A DNA stretch of 13,738 nucleotides from JAYSRU01 sp043720875 (GTDB taxonomy: Bacteria > Bacteroidota > Bacteroidia > Flavobacteriales_D > Crocinitomicaceae): contig JAYSRU010000128.1 of the NCBI GenBank assembly GCA_043720875.1, positions 1 to 13,738 on the forward strand, in the 5' to 3' direction. Below, piece by piece: positions 1-7,254 of the stretch (positions within the stretch are counted from its first letter, which is position 1; each line of letters opens with the position of its first letter). The translations under genes and the position numbers were made by a program. The notes beneath the pieces are model-generated. The model was not told where the DNA came from. It saw only the letters and a list, made by a program, of their open reading frames with translations, and did not search any database.

Positions 1-37
1 TGCTTATTCTCGCTATAAACACACAATCTTCCAACAC

Positions 38-71
38 TTGCCAACAAATTCAATATTGATTGTTATTTTTG
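38..71 (+). promoter_or_regulatory. Probable alaS promoter (-33/-7 elements)
   Basis: TATTTTTG at 64-71 fits the Bacteroidota -7 consensus TAnnTTTG, and a TTG lies at 38-40. The spacing between them is slightly longer than usual, so the upstream element is weak evidence. Transcription would begin near 77-79. That lies downstream of the TTG at 60 and therefore supports the ATG at 93 as the alaS start. No strong Shine-Dalgarno is seen, as is normal in this phylum. Confidence 0.45.
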
Positions 72-92
72 TACTCCTCAAAACAGCAAACA

Positions 93-2705
93 ATGAAAAC
101 AGTTAGTGAAATTCGTGCCCAATTTTTACAATTCTTTGAATCAAAAGGTCATACTATTGTAGATTCCGCCCCGATGGTTGTTAAAAACGATCCAACACTA
201 ATGTTTACCAATGCGGGTATGAACCAGTTTAAGGATTACTTCCTGGGTTACTCCAAACCGACTGTTACGAGAATAGCGAATACTCAAAAATGTTTGCGCG
301 TTTCTGGAAAACATAATGATTTAGAAGAAGTTGGTGTCGATACGTACCACCACACTATGTTCGAAATGTTGGGTAATTGGAGTTTTGGAGATTACTTCAA
401 GAAAGAAGCGATTTCTTGGGCTTGGGAATTATTGACAGAGGTTTATAAATTAGATAAAGATCGTTTATATGTTACCGTTTTTGAAGGAGATGAAGCAGAC
501 AACGTACCTTTTGATCAAGAAAGTTTTGACATCTGGAAACAGTTTATATCTGAAGATCGTATTTTATTGGCCAACAAAAAAGACAATTTTTGGGAAATGG
601 GTGAAACTGGACCCTGTGGACCTTGTACAGAAATTCATGTCGATATTCGTCCGCAACAACATAGAGACGCTGTGGATGGAAAAACGCTAGTAAACAATGA
701 TCACCCACAAGTAATTGAAATTTGGAACAATGTCTTCATGCAATTCAACCGAAAAGCAAATGGAAATCTAGAACCACTGCCTGCAACACACGTGGATACT
801 GGAATGGGACTTGAACGTTTGGCAATGGCCATGCAAGGTGTTTATTCTAATTACGATACCGACCTTTTCCAAACCTTGATTCAACACTTAGAAAAGTTAT
901 CCGGGAAAAAATATGGCGTAACGGAAGAAACTGATATCGCGTTGCGCGTTATTGCCGATCACGTGCGTGCAATTGCCTTTTCAATCGCAGACGGACAGTT
1001 ACCAAGTAACACGGGAGCGGGTTATGTTATTCGTAGAATTTTGAGACGTGCAGTACGTTACGGTTATTCTACTTTGGGAATGAAAGAACCTTTCTTAACT
1101 TCGCTTTCTGGCGTGTTAGCGGAAGTAATGGGAGATCAATTTACTGAATTAAGAAACCAGAAAGACCTCATCACCAACGTTATACGAGAAGAAGAAACCA
1201 GTTTTTTCCGCACGCTCGAACTTGGACTTAAACGCATTGATGTTATCATTAAGCGCATAAAATCTGAAGGCAATACGATCATTGACGGAGCAACTACATT
1301 TGAATTATATGACACCTTTGGCTTCCCAATCGATTTAACCGCGTTAATCGCAACAGAAAACGGCCTTACAATTGATGAAATAGGATTTGAAGCAGAACTA
1401 AAACAACAAAAAGATCGTTCGCGCATAGCAACGGCGACTTCTTCTGAAGATTGGATTCAAGTGAACGCAGACGTTGATCCTCAATTTGTTGGATACGACC
1501 AAAATCAAACGAATTGTAAAATCATTAAGTACCGCAGCGTTACCCAAAAACAAAAAACGTTTTATCAAATTGTTTTAGACACTACGCCATTCTATGCAGA
1601 AAGCGGTGGACAATTAGGCGATACAGGAACCTTAAGTAAGGGTAAAGAAACAATCTACATTACGGATACTAAAAAGGAAAATAATTTAACCGTGCATTTA
1701 ACCGAAGCAATTCTTTCGGATATGAAAGGTGATTTTAGTGCAAAAATAAATAGTACAGAACGTGCTTTAAGTGCGAGCAACCACAGTGCCACTCACCTAC
1801 TTCACCATGCTTTACGTACAGTTTTAGGTACACATGTTGAACAAAAAGGATCTTTAGTGGGTCCAAATTATTTACGCTTCGATTTCTCACATTTTGCGAA
1901 AGTAACGGACGAGGATTTGGTTAAAATTGAAACGATGGTACGCGAAGGTATTTTAGCAAATATCCCGTTGAACGAAAGTAGAAATACTCCGATTGAAGAA
2001 GCAAAGAAAATGGGCGCAATGGCTTTATTTGGAGAAAAATATGGTGATTCAGTGCGCGTTATACAATTCGGAGATTCGATTGAACTTTGCGGAGGAACAC
2101 ATGTTCAAAATACCGGACAAATTGGATTGTTTACCTTAAAGTCTGAATCTGCAATTGCGGCAGGAATTAGAAGAATTGAAGCCTATACCAATGCTGGCGC
2201 TGAGAACATTTTGAGAGAAAAAGCAGACTTAGCGGACGAAGTTGCATTGTTGTTGAAGAATCCAAAAGATTTGCTGAAAGCAGTTGAAGAATTACAAAGC
2301 AAAAATAGCTTGCTTCAAAAACAAATTGAGCAATTCAAAAAAGATCAAAACAAACTCATCAAGCAAGGATTAACCAATGAAATTGTTGGCACTAACGGAA
2401 TCAACCTTTTATTGAAAACAATGGAAATTGATGGTGGAGCTGCCAAAGAAATTTTACTCGCAATGAAGTTGGAAAATACTGATTTCGTTGGAATTATTGG
2501 TGGTAAGGAAGGCGATAAATGTTCACTTACTGTGGTAGTTTCTGACAACCTGACGGATAAATTTGACGCAGCTAAAATGGTAAAAGACGGCGCAATTTTC
2601 ATCCAAGGAGGCGGTGGCGGTAACGCAACATTTGCAAGTGCAGGAGGTAAAAATTCCAATGGTTTGGAAGGTGCGATGGAAGTTTTGGGAAGATTGGTTG
2701 GGTAA
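93..2705 (+). CDS. alaS: Alanyl-tRNA synthetase
   Basis: Cytoplasmic class II synthetase that charges tRNA-Ala with L-alanine and hydrolyses mischarged Ser/Gly. The 870-residue length is normal for bacterial AlaS. Visible in order: the catalytic core with GETGPCGPCTE (about 170-180), WNNVFMQFNR (211-220) and DTGMGLERL (235-243); the editing domain with the zinc-ligand motif HSATH (564-568) and CGGTH (666-670); a Lys/Gln-rich helical linker (about 710-760); and the C-Ala domain with a run of five glycines followed by NATFASAGG (839-852). The ATG at 93 is preferred over the in-frame TTG at 60 because the protein then starts MKTVSEIRAQF like other AlaS proteins, and because a -7 element overlaps the longer extension. 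The gene converges on the dltA-like gene with only six bases between stop codons. Its last 129 bases recur in degenerate form at 7255-7377. Confidence 0.98.
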   Translation: MKTVSEIRAQFLQFFESKGHTIVDSAPMVVKNDPTLMFTNAGMNQFKDYFLGYSKPTVTRIANTQKCLRVSGKHNDLEEVGVDTYHHTMFEMLGNWSFGDYFKKEAISWAWELLTEVYKLDKDRLYVTVFEGDEADNVPFDQESFDIWKQFISEDRILLANKKDNFWEMGETGPCGPCTEIHVDIRPQQHRDAVDGKTLVNNDHPQVIEIWNNVFMQFNRKANGNLEPLPATHVDTGMGLERLAMAMQGVYSNYDTDLFQTLIQHLEKLSGKKYGVTEETDIALRVIADHVRAIAFSIADGQLPSNTGAGYVIRRILRRAVRYGYSTLGMKEPFLTSLSGVLAEVMGDQFTELRNQKDLITNVIREEETSFFRTLELGLKRIDVIIKRIKSEGNTIIDGATTFELYDTFGFPIDLTALIATENGLTIDEIGFEAELKQQKDRSRIATATSSEDWIQVNADVDPQFVGYDQNQTNCKIIKYRSVTQKQKTFYQIVLDTTPFYAESGGQLGDTGTLSKGKETIYITDTKKENNLTVHLTEAILSDMKGDFSAKINSTERALSASNHSATHLLHHALRTVLGTHVEQKGSLVGPNYLRFDFSHFAKVTDEDLVKIETMVREGILANIPLNESRNTPIEEAKKMGAMALFGEKYGDSVRVIQFGDSIELCGGTHVQNTGQIGLFTLKSESAIAAGIRRIEAYTNAGAENILREKADLADEVALLLKNPKDLLKAVEELQSKNSLLQKQIEQFKKDQNKLIKQGLTNEIVGTNGINLLLKTMEIDGGAAKEILLAMKLENTDFVGIIGGKEGDKCSLTVVVSDNLTDKFDAAKMVKDGAIFIQGGGGGNATFASAGGKNSNGLEGAMEVLGRLVG

Positions 2706-2711
2706 ACTAAT

Positions 2712-4196
2712 TCAATTTTTCGCTAAATAAAGCTGCTCCATTTCTTTTTTATCTGCCTTTCCATTTTGATTTAATGGTATCTTTTCAATTACCTTGAAAT
2801 CAGAAGGAATCATGTACACTGGAAGTAATTTCAATAACTCCAATTCGATGCGCTCTTTAATTCCAGATATTGCTGTCTCAGTCGTTAATTGAATCAAACT
2901 TACAATTTTTTTAACTTCCCCGTTTCTGCGCAAAGCAATAGTTTCGGCCTGAAGTATAAAAGGAAGATTATTTAGTTTTGTGGTAATTTCATCTAATTCG
3001 ATGCGATATCCATGCAGCTTTACCTGATTATCGGTTCTTGCATTAAAAAACAACATGCCATCCTTAATAAAACCACAATCGCCCGTACGATAAGCTCTTT
3101 GATTATCAATGAACAAGAATTTTTCTGCGTTAAGTTCTGGTCTATTTAAATATCCGATAGAAACATTTTCACCGATTATAATAATTTCTTCATTTTCAAT
3201 CAGCAACTTACTCTCTCGTTTTGGAAAACCGACAGGAAGAGGATTGTATTTGTCTAACACATTTTGATCAATAATTACTTGTGTAGTTGCGACGGTAGCT
3301 TCCGTTGGCCCATAGGTATTATAAACCATTGTATCTGGAAAATTTTTAACCAATGTGCTTGCCAATGAATGTGGTAATGTTTCCCCACAAAACAAGAAAT
3401 AGCGTAAGGAAGCCAGACGTGTATCTGCCCCAACTCTAGCATAGCTTAAACAAAATGATGGCGTTGAAACCCAAATCGTTCCCTTATATTTTTCAATGCG
3501 GTGCATTAAATTTTCGGGTTGCTCGCTTACTTCTTTATCATTGAGTAAAAGTGTTGCCCCTAATGCCCCAAAAGTCATTAACTCATACACGGAAAGATCA
3601 AAACTGAATAACGCAATATTTATGAAAACATCCTTTGAAGTAAAACCAAAATCGTACCTCATCCATGTTGTAAACGACTGAATAGCTTCTGATGTAATCT
3701 GAACACCTTTTGGCTCTCCAGTGCTTCCAGACGTGAAAATGATATACACCAAAGGATCTTTAACCTCCACAATTTCGTCTGCTTCTATTTCGTCAACACG
3801 CTGAACGATCTGATATGACTCAGAAGTAATCATAACTTCGGTTGTGTTTCCTAACATCAAAGCTGAACCGCTCGCATTTAATACTAATCCAATATTTGCG
3901 GTGCGCTTAATCGTTTCTATACGTTGCGAAGGGAAAATTACATCAATGGGAACGTATGGAATTTCCATTTTCATCATGGCGTAAATCGCAATCACAAGCT
4001 CAGCTTGTTTATGTCCAAAAATAATTACCGGCGACTTTCGCTTATCCCACTGGTTTGATTTAAAAAACGAACATAACGTATTTACCTCCTTCTCAAATTC
4101 TTTCCATGTTAATTCCCTATCGCCATCCACAACGGCAAGGTGATTTGGTTCATTATTAGTTTCTACAAACTCTTTGGTATCAAAACAAAATCTCAT
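2712..4196 (-). CDS. dltA: DltA-like D-alanine--carrier protein ligase (AMP-binding enzyme)
   Basis: Cytoplasmic adenylating enzyme, proposed to activate D-alanine with ATP and load it on the phosphopantetheine of the carrier encoded at 6713-6940. The 494-residue length matches the DltA family (about 500). Core motifs in order: the phosphate loop TSGSTGEPKG (155-164), FSFDLSVYE (197-205), FLFCGE (267-272), YNTYGPTEAT (292-301), YRTGD (369-373), GYRIELDE (396-403) and NGKADKKE (478-485), with the catalytic lysine at 480. Cys270 in FCGE corresponds to the cysteine linked to D-alanine chirality selection in Gram-positive DltA; this separates it from ordinary NRPS adenylation domains. It is the last gene of the five-gene operon, starting two bases after the MBOAT stop. 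The substrate is inferred from motifs; glycine or another small amino acid cannot be excluded. Confidence 0.88.
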   Translation of the reverse strand: MRFCFDTKEFVETNNEPNHLAVVDGDRELTWKEFEKEVNTLCSFFKSNQWDKRKSPVIIFGHKQAELVIAIYAMMKMEIPYVPIDVIFPSQRIETIKRTANIGLVLNASGSALMLGNTTEVMITSESYQIVQRVDEIEADEIVEVKDPLVYIIFTSGSTGEPKGVQITSEAIQSFTTWMRYDFGFTSKDVFINIALFSFDLSVYELMTFGALGATLLLNDKEVSEQPENLMHRIEKYKGTIWVSTPSFCLSYARVGADTRLASLRYFLFCGETLPHSLASTLVKNFPDTMVYNTYGPTEATVATTQVIIDQNVLDKYNPLPVGFPKRESKLLIENEEIIIIGENVSIGYLNRPELNAEKFLFIDNQRAYRTGDCGFIKDGMLFFNARTDNQVKLHGYRIELDEITTKLNNLPFILQAETIALRRNGEVKKIVSLIQLTTETAISGIKERIELELLKLLPVYMIPSDFKVIEKIPLNQNGKADKKEMEQLYLAKN

Positions 4197-4198
4197 AA

Positions 4199-5386
4199 TT
4201 ATATTAATTTTCCGCTAAAGATGTAAATGGCAAAAGCAACCGAATTGAAAAGTATGAAAATAGATAGTACTCGAACAAATTTTGAATTCATTGTTCCAAA
4301 GAATACATCCCTTTTATTTTTTTGACATAAATAAAAATAATAATTGTGTATCACCGAATAGAGCCCAAACAACATTCCACTCACCACAAAATGAAGCTTA
4401 AAACCATTCCAAAATCCCATTAACGTAAACGTAGCCATCAATGCAATATTTTGACGCTGAATTGACTTAAAAACCTTCTTACTGGTTAATTCTTTAAAAA
4501 TGGGTTTAAAGAAATAATCATTAAGCCAATCTCCTAACGTTTTATGCCACTTTTGCCAAAACTCTTTTGGGTTAACTGCTAGAAACGGTTTGTCAAAATT
4601 AAACGGAACGTTAATCCCAAGCATATTTCCAAAACCAATGGCAAGTAAACAATAACCTGCAAAATCAAAAAACAAATAAAACAAGTAACTGTACATGTAA
4701 GCTAAATGATACGAAAGACTTCCGTCATCTGCCAAATGCGAAATTATCAATGATGAAATGGCATGACCGATGATAAACTTGTATAGAATTCCTTTTACAA
4801 AAATATTGAAACCTTTACTGAACATTTCATAGGTTAAGGATTGGAAACCATTTTGAACATTATCTGTAAATCGCTGAAACCTATCTATTGGCCCGATTAA
4901 TAGCGTGGGAACAAAAGTTGTGTAATTAAAAAACGCAAGGAGTGAAATTGGCTTTTCGCTTTGATTTTCATCAATATACATCTGAATTACCTTAAACGTA
5001 ATGTAAGACATACCTGCAATTTGAATCCATGTGTTTAAATATTCCCTGTGCACTCCGAGGTAACTTAGTGAAGGCACTACATTCAAATACTTCATGAATA
5101 TCATCGGTAATGCAAATAAGCAAACGGGAAGTAATAATTTTTTATAGTTTAAACGTTTTGAAAAAATGTAATAAATTCCGTAATAATAAAGCAGTAGAAC
5201 CGCTAATTTACCAGGTTTTGGGAAAAGAAGAAGTAAGTATATGACCGAAGAGCCAGCAATGAGGTATTGAAATTTAATTTTTGATTTAAAGACGAATTTA
5301 AGCCCATGAAACAATAGAACGCACCCCACCATGTACAAGAAAAAGTGAAACGTTGTAAACGGTAAACTGTTGCTAAATCGGAACAT
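4199..5386 (-). CDS. dltB: DltB-like MBOAT-family membrane acyltransferase
   Basis: Polytopic inner-membrane protein of 395 residues, close to DltB length. In the Dlt pathway this protein moves the aminoacyl group from carrier thioester across the membrane. MBOAT signatures seen: GMSYITFKVIQMYID (125-139), FVPTLLIGPIDRFQRF (158-173), DFAGYCLLAIGFGNMLGI (241-258), NFDKPFLA (263-270), then EFWQKWHKTLGDWLNDY (275-291) with the first conserved His at 281. The second motif, normally FWHG about 46-47 residues later, reads MGFWNG (322-328). The expected catalytic His is therefore Asn327 (AAT at 4406-4408); the nearest downstream histidines are 332 and 347. The start codon overlaps the stop of the DltX-like gene (TAATG), implying coupled translation. 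The family call is firm; catalytic competence is uncertain because of the substitution. Confidence 0.88.
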   Translation of the reverse strand: MFRFSNSLPFTTFHFFLYMVGCVLLFHGLKFVFKSKIKFQYLIAGSSVIYLLLLFPKPGKLAVLLLYYYGIYYIFSKRLNYKKLLLPVCLFALPMIFMKYLNVVPSLSYLGVHREYLNTWIQIAGMSYITFKVIQMYIDENQSEKPISLLAFFNYTTFVPTLLIGPIDRFQRFTDNVQNGFQSLTYEMFSKGFNIFVKGILYKFIIGHAISSLIISHLADDGSLSYHLAYMYSYLFYLFFDFAGYCLLAIGFGNMLGINVPFNFDKPFLAVNPKEFWQKWHKTLGDWLNDYFFKPIFKELTSKKVFKSIQRQNIALMATFTLMGFWNGFKLHFVVSGMLFGLYSVIHNYYFYLCQKNKRDVFFGTMNSKFVRVLSIFILFNSVAFAIYIFSGKLI

Positions 5387-5538
5387 TAGAATTGTTGGTA
5401 AATGAAATTAATTTTCGATTTTGATTCTCCTTTAGGACTTTTATATAAAAACTTCTCAATATCAATGATGTACAGAAAGAAAAAACCGATCACGAGACAG
5501 AAATAAAGCATTGTTTTATACACTAATTTTTTTATCAT
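5386..5538 (-). CDS. dltX: DltX-like single-pass microprotein (50 aa)
   Basis: A short gene fills the apparent gap between the dltD-like and dltB-like genes. It encodes 50 residues: a positively charged N-terminus (K3, K4, K8), one hydrophobic segment (about 9-25), a polar linker and the C-terminus NFIYQQF (residues 44-50) with Tyr47. Size, N-in/C-out charge pattern, position beside dltB/dltD and the ending all match Gram-positive DltX, whose conserved FIYQ-type C-terminus carries D-alanine on its tyrosine between DltB and DltD. Its ATG overlaps the dltD-like stop (ATGA, 5535-5538) and its TAA overlaps the dltB-like ATG (TAATG, 5384-5388), so coupling on both sides is direct evidence that it is translated. 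Small-ORF filters easily miss it. The DltX role is inferred from motif and context; binding of an aminoacyl group to Tyr47 is a prediction. Confidence 0.88.
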   Translation of the reverse strand: MIKKLVYKTMLYFCLVIGFFFLYIIDIEKFLYKSPKGESKSKINFIYQQF

Positions 5539-6716
5539 TTCTTTTGCTTGCTATAGTGATTGTACATAAATTCATTGACTTTCATCCAGCCATAATCTCC
5601 AAAGTGCATAACATCATTCAAGGTTCCACCTTCAAATACCTTTGTCTCTGTTGTAAACAGATTTAACACTTCAAACTTGTTTTTAGCGAGCTCTTGAGTA
5701 ACGACATCAAAGGTTTCGCTAAAATTATCCAAATCTTCATAATGAAAAGGATTTAAAGGTTGAATGACGAAAGTTGCGTCACACTTATTTTCTTTTAAAA
5801 AGTTAACTAACAGCTTAAACTCAATAAGTTCTCGGTTGCTATTGCAGTCAATCGGACTTGTAACTTCTTTCACATACTTTTTATTTTCATCTAACAGAAA
5901 GTTGTGATAATAGGCATCTTTCACAAAAAAGGAATTTGATTTGGTAGAATCCCTAAAACTTCGTTGCAACCTAGTTTTTGTGGCATTCCAATTATAACTT
6001 TGGTATTTTATGGGAGCTGTTTCCAATACCTGCGCTGCGTAGTCAACTTTCGAAGAATTCAAGTATAACTTAGTATTGATGCTTTCCAAGGTTTTCAGTT
6101 TAGAACTCCAAACCCTATTTTTTAAATAAAGCAACTCATTCGATGGATTTTCTATATCTCCAATGTGGGAATTAATATACTTCCCAATTTCCAATTTATA
6201 GTGATCTTGTATGGAATTATTGTGAATAATGGAACTCAAAAAATTAGGTCGCACAAATTCCAAAAATGCTTCAATGTTTGTTCCTGTTGGCGTAAACCAG
6301 CCCGGACTCACAATTATACAAACCTTGCTTCCTTTAATATCTTTCTGATTGGCCATTAATTCACAAAGTATGGAAAGAGATTGCATGTAGGCGTGACCAA
6401 AACTAACAACTGGTTGATTTAAACTATCTGGTAAAAAATAATGCGGACAATACACCGATTCGCTTAATTCGGATGATCCAAAAAGCGTAATGTAATTTTT
6501 ATTTTTCAACGACGCATTCAACTCTAATTCAGCTTGTTTTCCAGAATTAAAATTAGCTAACCATCCACGTTTCATGGTTTGTTGACCTGCAACTGTTTTT
6601 AATTCTCGTGAAGGTTTAGCCAGCGATGCATCAAAACAAAAAATGGCAACATAAGAAATAAGAACCGCCAAAATTATTGGAAAAAAATGATTCAAAATGA
6701 AACGTTTTAACTTCAT
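5535..6716 (-). CDS. dltD: DltD-like SGNH-type envelope acyl transfer protein
   Basis: A 393-residue protein with an N-terminal membrane anchor (about 7-28) and a periplasmic DltD/SGNH-hydrolase-like domain. In Gram-positives DltD performs the last step, placing D-alanine on the acceptor polymer. Seen: LFGSSELSES (78-87) with the nucleophile Ser81/82, VSPGWF (136-141), FVIQPLNP (316-323) and the C-terminal LNDVMHFGDYGW (366-377) supplying Asp368 and His371. The catalytic triad therefore looks intact, and length is near that of DltD. The start overlaps the carrier-protein stop (ATGA at 6713-6716), and its stop overlaps the start of the DltX-like gene. With no teichoic acid expected in this organism, the acceptor is unknown; LPS, capsule or another surface glycan are possibilities. 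No glycan biosynthesis gene is nearby to decide. Confidence 0.85.
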   Translation of the reverse strand: MKLKRFILNHFFPIILAVLISYVAIFCFDASLAKPSRELKTVAGQQTMKRGWLANFNSGKQAELELNASLKNKNYITLFGSSELSESVYCPHYFLPDSLNQPVVSFGHAYMQSLSILCELMANQKDIKGSKVCIIVSPGWFTPTGTNIEAFLEFVRPNFLSSIIHNNSIQDHYKLEIGKYINSHIGDIENPSNELLYLKNRVWSSKLKTLESINTKLYLNSSKVDYAAQVLETAPIKYQSYNWNATKTRLQRSFRDSTKSNSFFVKDAYYHNFLLDENKKYVKEVTSPIDCNSNRELIEFKLLVNFLKENKCDATFVIQPLNPFHYEDLDNFSETFDVVTQELAKNKFEVLNLFTTETKVFEGGTLNDVMHFGDYGWMKVNEFMYNHYSKQKK

Positions 6717-6940
6717 TTTTTTCCTTCGATATAATTTACCATATTGGTAATGGTTTCAAAATTTTCCAACACGATCTCATTAAATGGAATAGAAATACCA
6801 TATTCAGTTTCAATTTCAACCACCAATTCCACGATAGTTATAGAATCTAAAATTCTAGAATTCCAAAGCGAATCATCCGGCTCTACATTTGAAAAAGCTA
6901 ACTCTTCAATCTTACTTGTTAGAAATTCTATCATACTCAT
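6713..6940 (-). CDS. dltC: DltC-like aminoacyl carrier protein
   Basis: A 75-residue carrier protein, first gene of the dlt-like operon. It should be converted to the holo form by a phosphopantetheinyl transferase encoded elsewhere and hold the activated amino acid as a thioester. The attachment site is Ser33 in LDSITIVELV (31-40), following DDSLWNSRI as in DltC proteins. The acidic helix after it (VEIETEYGI) and the C-terminal helix are typical of the carrier four-helix fold. The start at 6940 gives MSMIEF; an ATG two codons later is an alternative that changes little. Its stop overlaps the start of the DltD-like gene by four bases. A Bacteroidota -7 element lies about 95 bases upstream at 7036-7043. 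A generic fatty-acid or polyketide carrier is unlikely given its neighbours. Confidence 0.88.
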   Translation of the reverse strand: MSMIEFLTSKIEELAFSNVEPDDSLWNSRILDSITIVELVVEIETEYGISIPFNEIVLENFETITNMVNYIEGKK

Positions 6941-7035
6941 AGTATAAAATATTTTAGGAGCGCTGCGGCAATTATGGATAAAATCAGTTTTTGCCGTTGT
7001 TTTAAACTTACATTCAACTGAATTTAGCAGCCTTG

Positions 7036-7043
7036 CAAAGTTA
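7036..7043 (-). promoter_or_regulatory. Candidate promoter -7 element of the dlt-like operon
   Basis: Read on the minus strand this is TAACTTTG, an exact match to the Bacteroidota -7 consensus TAnnTTTG. Transcription would start near 7030, giving a leader of about 90 bases before the carrier-protein ATG at 6940. No convincing -33 TTTG was found at the usual distance upstream, where the sequence is mostly A/T. A short palindrome (ATTCA-AC-TGAAT, 7012-7023) lies just inside the predicted leader. The call rests on one motif and position only. Confidence 0.4.
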
Positions 7044-7090
7044 CTTAAAATATTTTTTTATTACCCGTATAAAAAGGTATATTTCATCTT

Positions 7091-7104
7091 ATTTCGCTCG
7101 AAAT
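7091..7104. promoter_or_regulatory. Short palindrome upstream of the dlt-like promoter
   Basis: ATTTCG-CT-CGAAAT is a perfect six-base inverted repeat with a two-base spacer, about 50 bases upstream of the candidate -7 element. Its size suits a dimeric regulator's half-sites, but palindromes this short occur by chance and no regulator gene is nearby. It could equally belong to the old 3' region of the gene remnant that starts at 7130. Confidence 0.2.
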
Positions 7105-7129
7105 GTACTACCATCAATAAGCTACCACA

Positions 7130-7241
7130 TTAATTTCTACTGTTATAATAATCATCAAAGCTCATACAGTTACTGATCAAATCATCGTAAGCATCCGGAT
7201 GCTCTTTGGCAATTTGTTGGTAGTATTGGCTCTTTCCAAAA
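7130..7241 (-). pseudogene. Remnant: duplicated 3' end of the gene ending at 8279
   Basis: Positions 7132-7241 align base for base, without gaps, to 8281-8390, the last 36 codons and stop of the exported hypothetical gene. I count eight mismatches in 110 bases. The frame is intact and ends in TAA (native TGA). At the protein level only two adjacent residues differ (NK in the native copy, SQ here); the other changes are synonymous. Homology stops at the stop codon on the left and at 7241 on the right, where alaS-derived sequence follows almost immediately. With 8281-8390 it forms a pair of direct repeats bracketing the gene at 7505-8263. It has no start codon and is not expected to be expressed. 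Confidence 0.9.
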
Positions 7242-7254
7242 GACAGTGCTTACG

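Noticed and set aside
60..92. In-frame TTG giving an 11-residue N-terminal extension of alaS
   Set aside because: The extension is unlike AlaS N-termini and overlaps a good -7 promoter element at 64-71; the ATG at 93 fits the family.
2345..2659. Antisense ORF within alaS, and similar opposite-strand ORFs at 1136-1426, 3496-3681, 6165-6359, 6744-6947, 11251-11505 and 12830-13174
   Set aside because: Each lies wholly or mostly inside a well-supported gene, has no recognisable motif or start context, and looks like a by-product of the coding strand.
2700..2730. Bidirectional terminator between alaS and the dlt-like operon
   Set aside because: There is a T-rich stretch but no stem-loop in or near the six-base gap.
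6941..7129. Small gene or RNA in the operon leader region
   Set aside because: No sustained open frame with start context and no recognisable riboswitch fold; only the promoter element and short palindromes could be supported.
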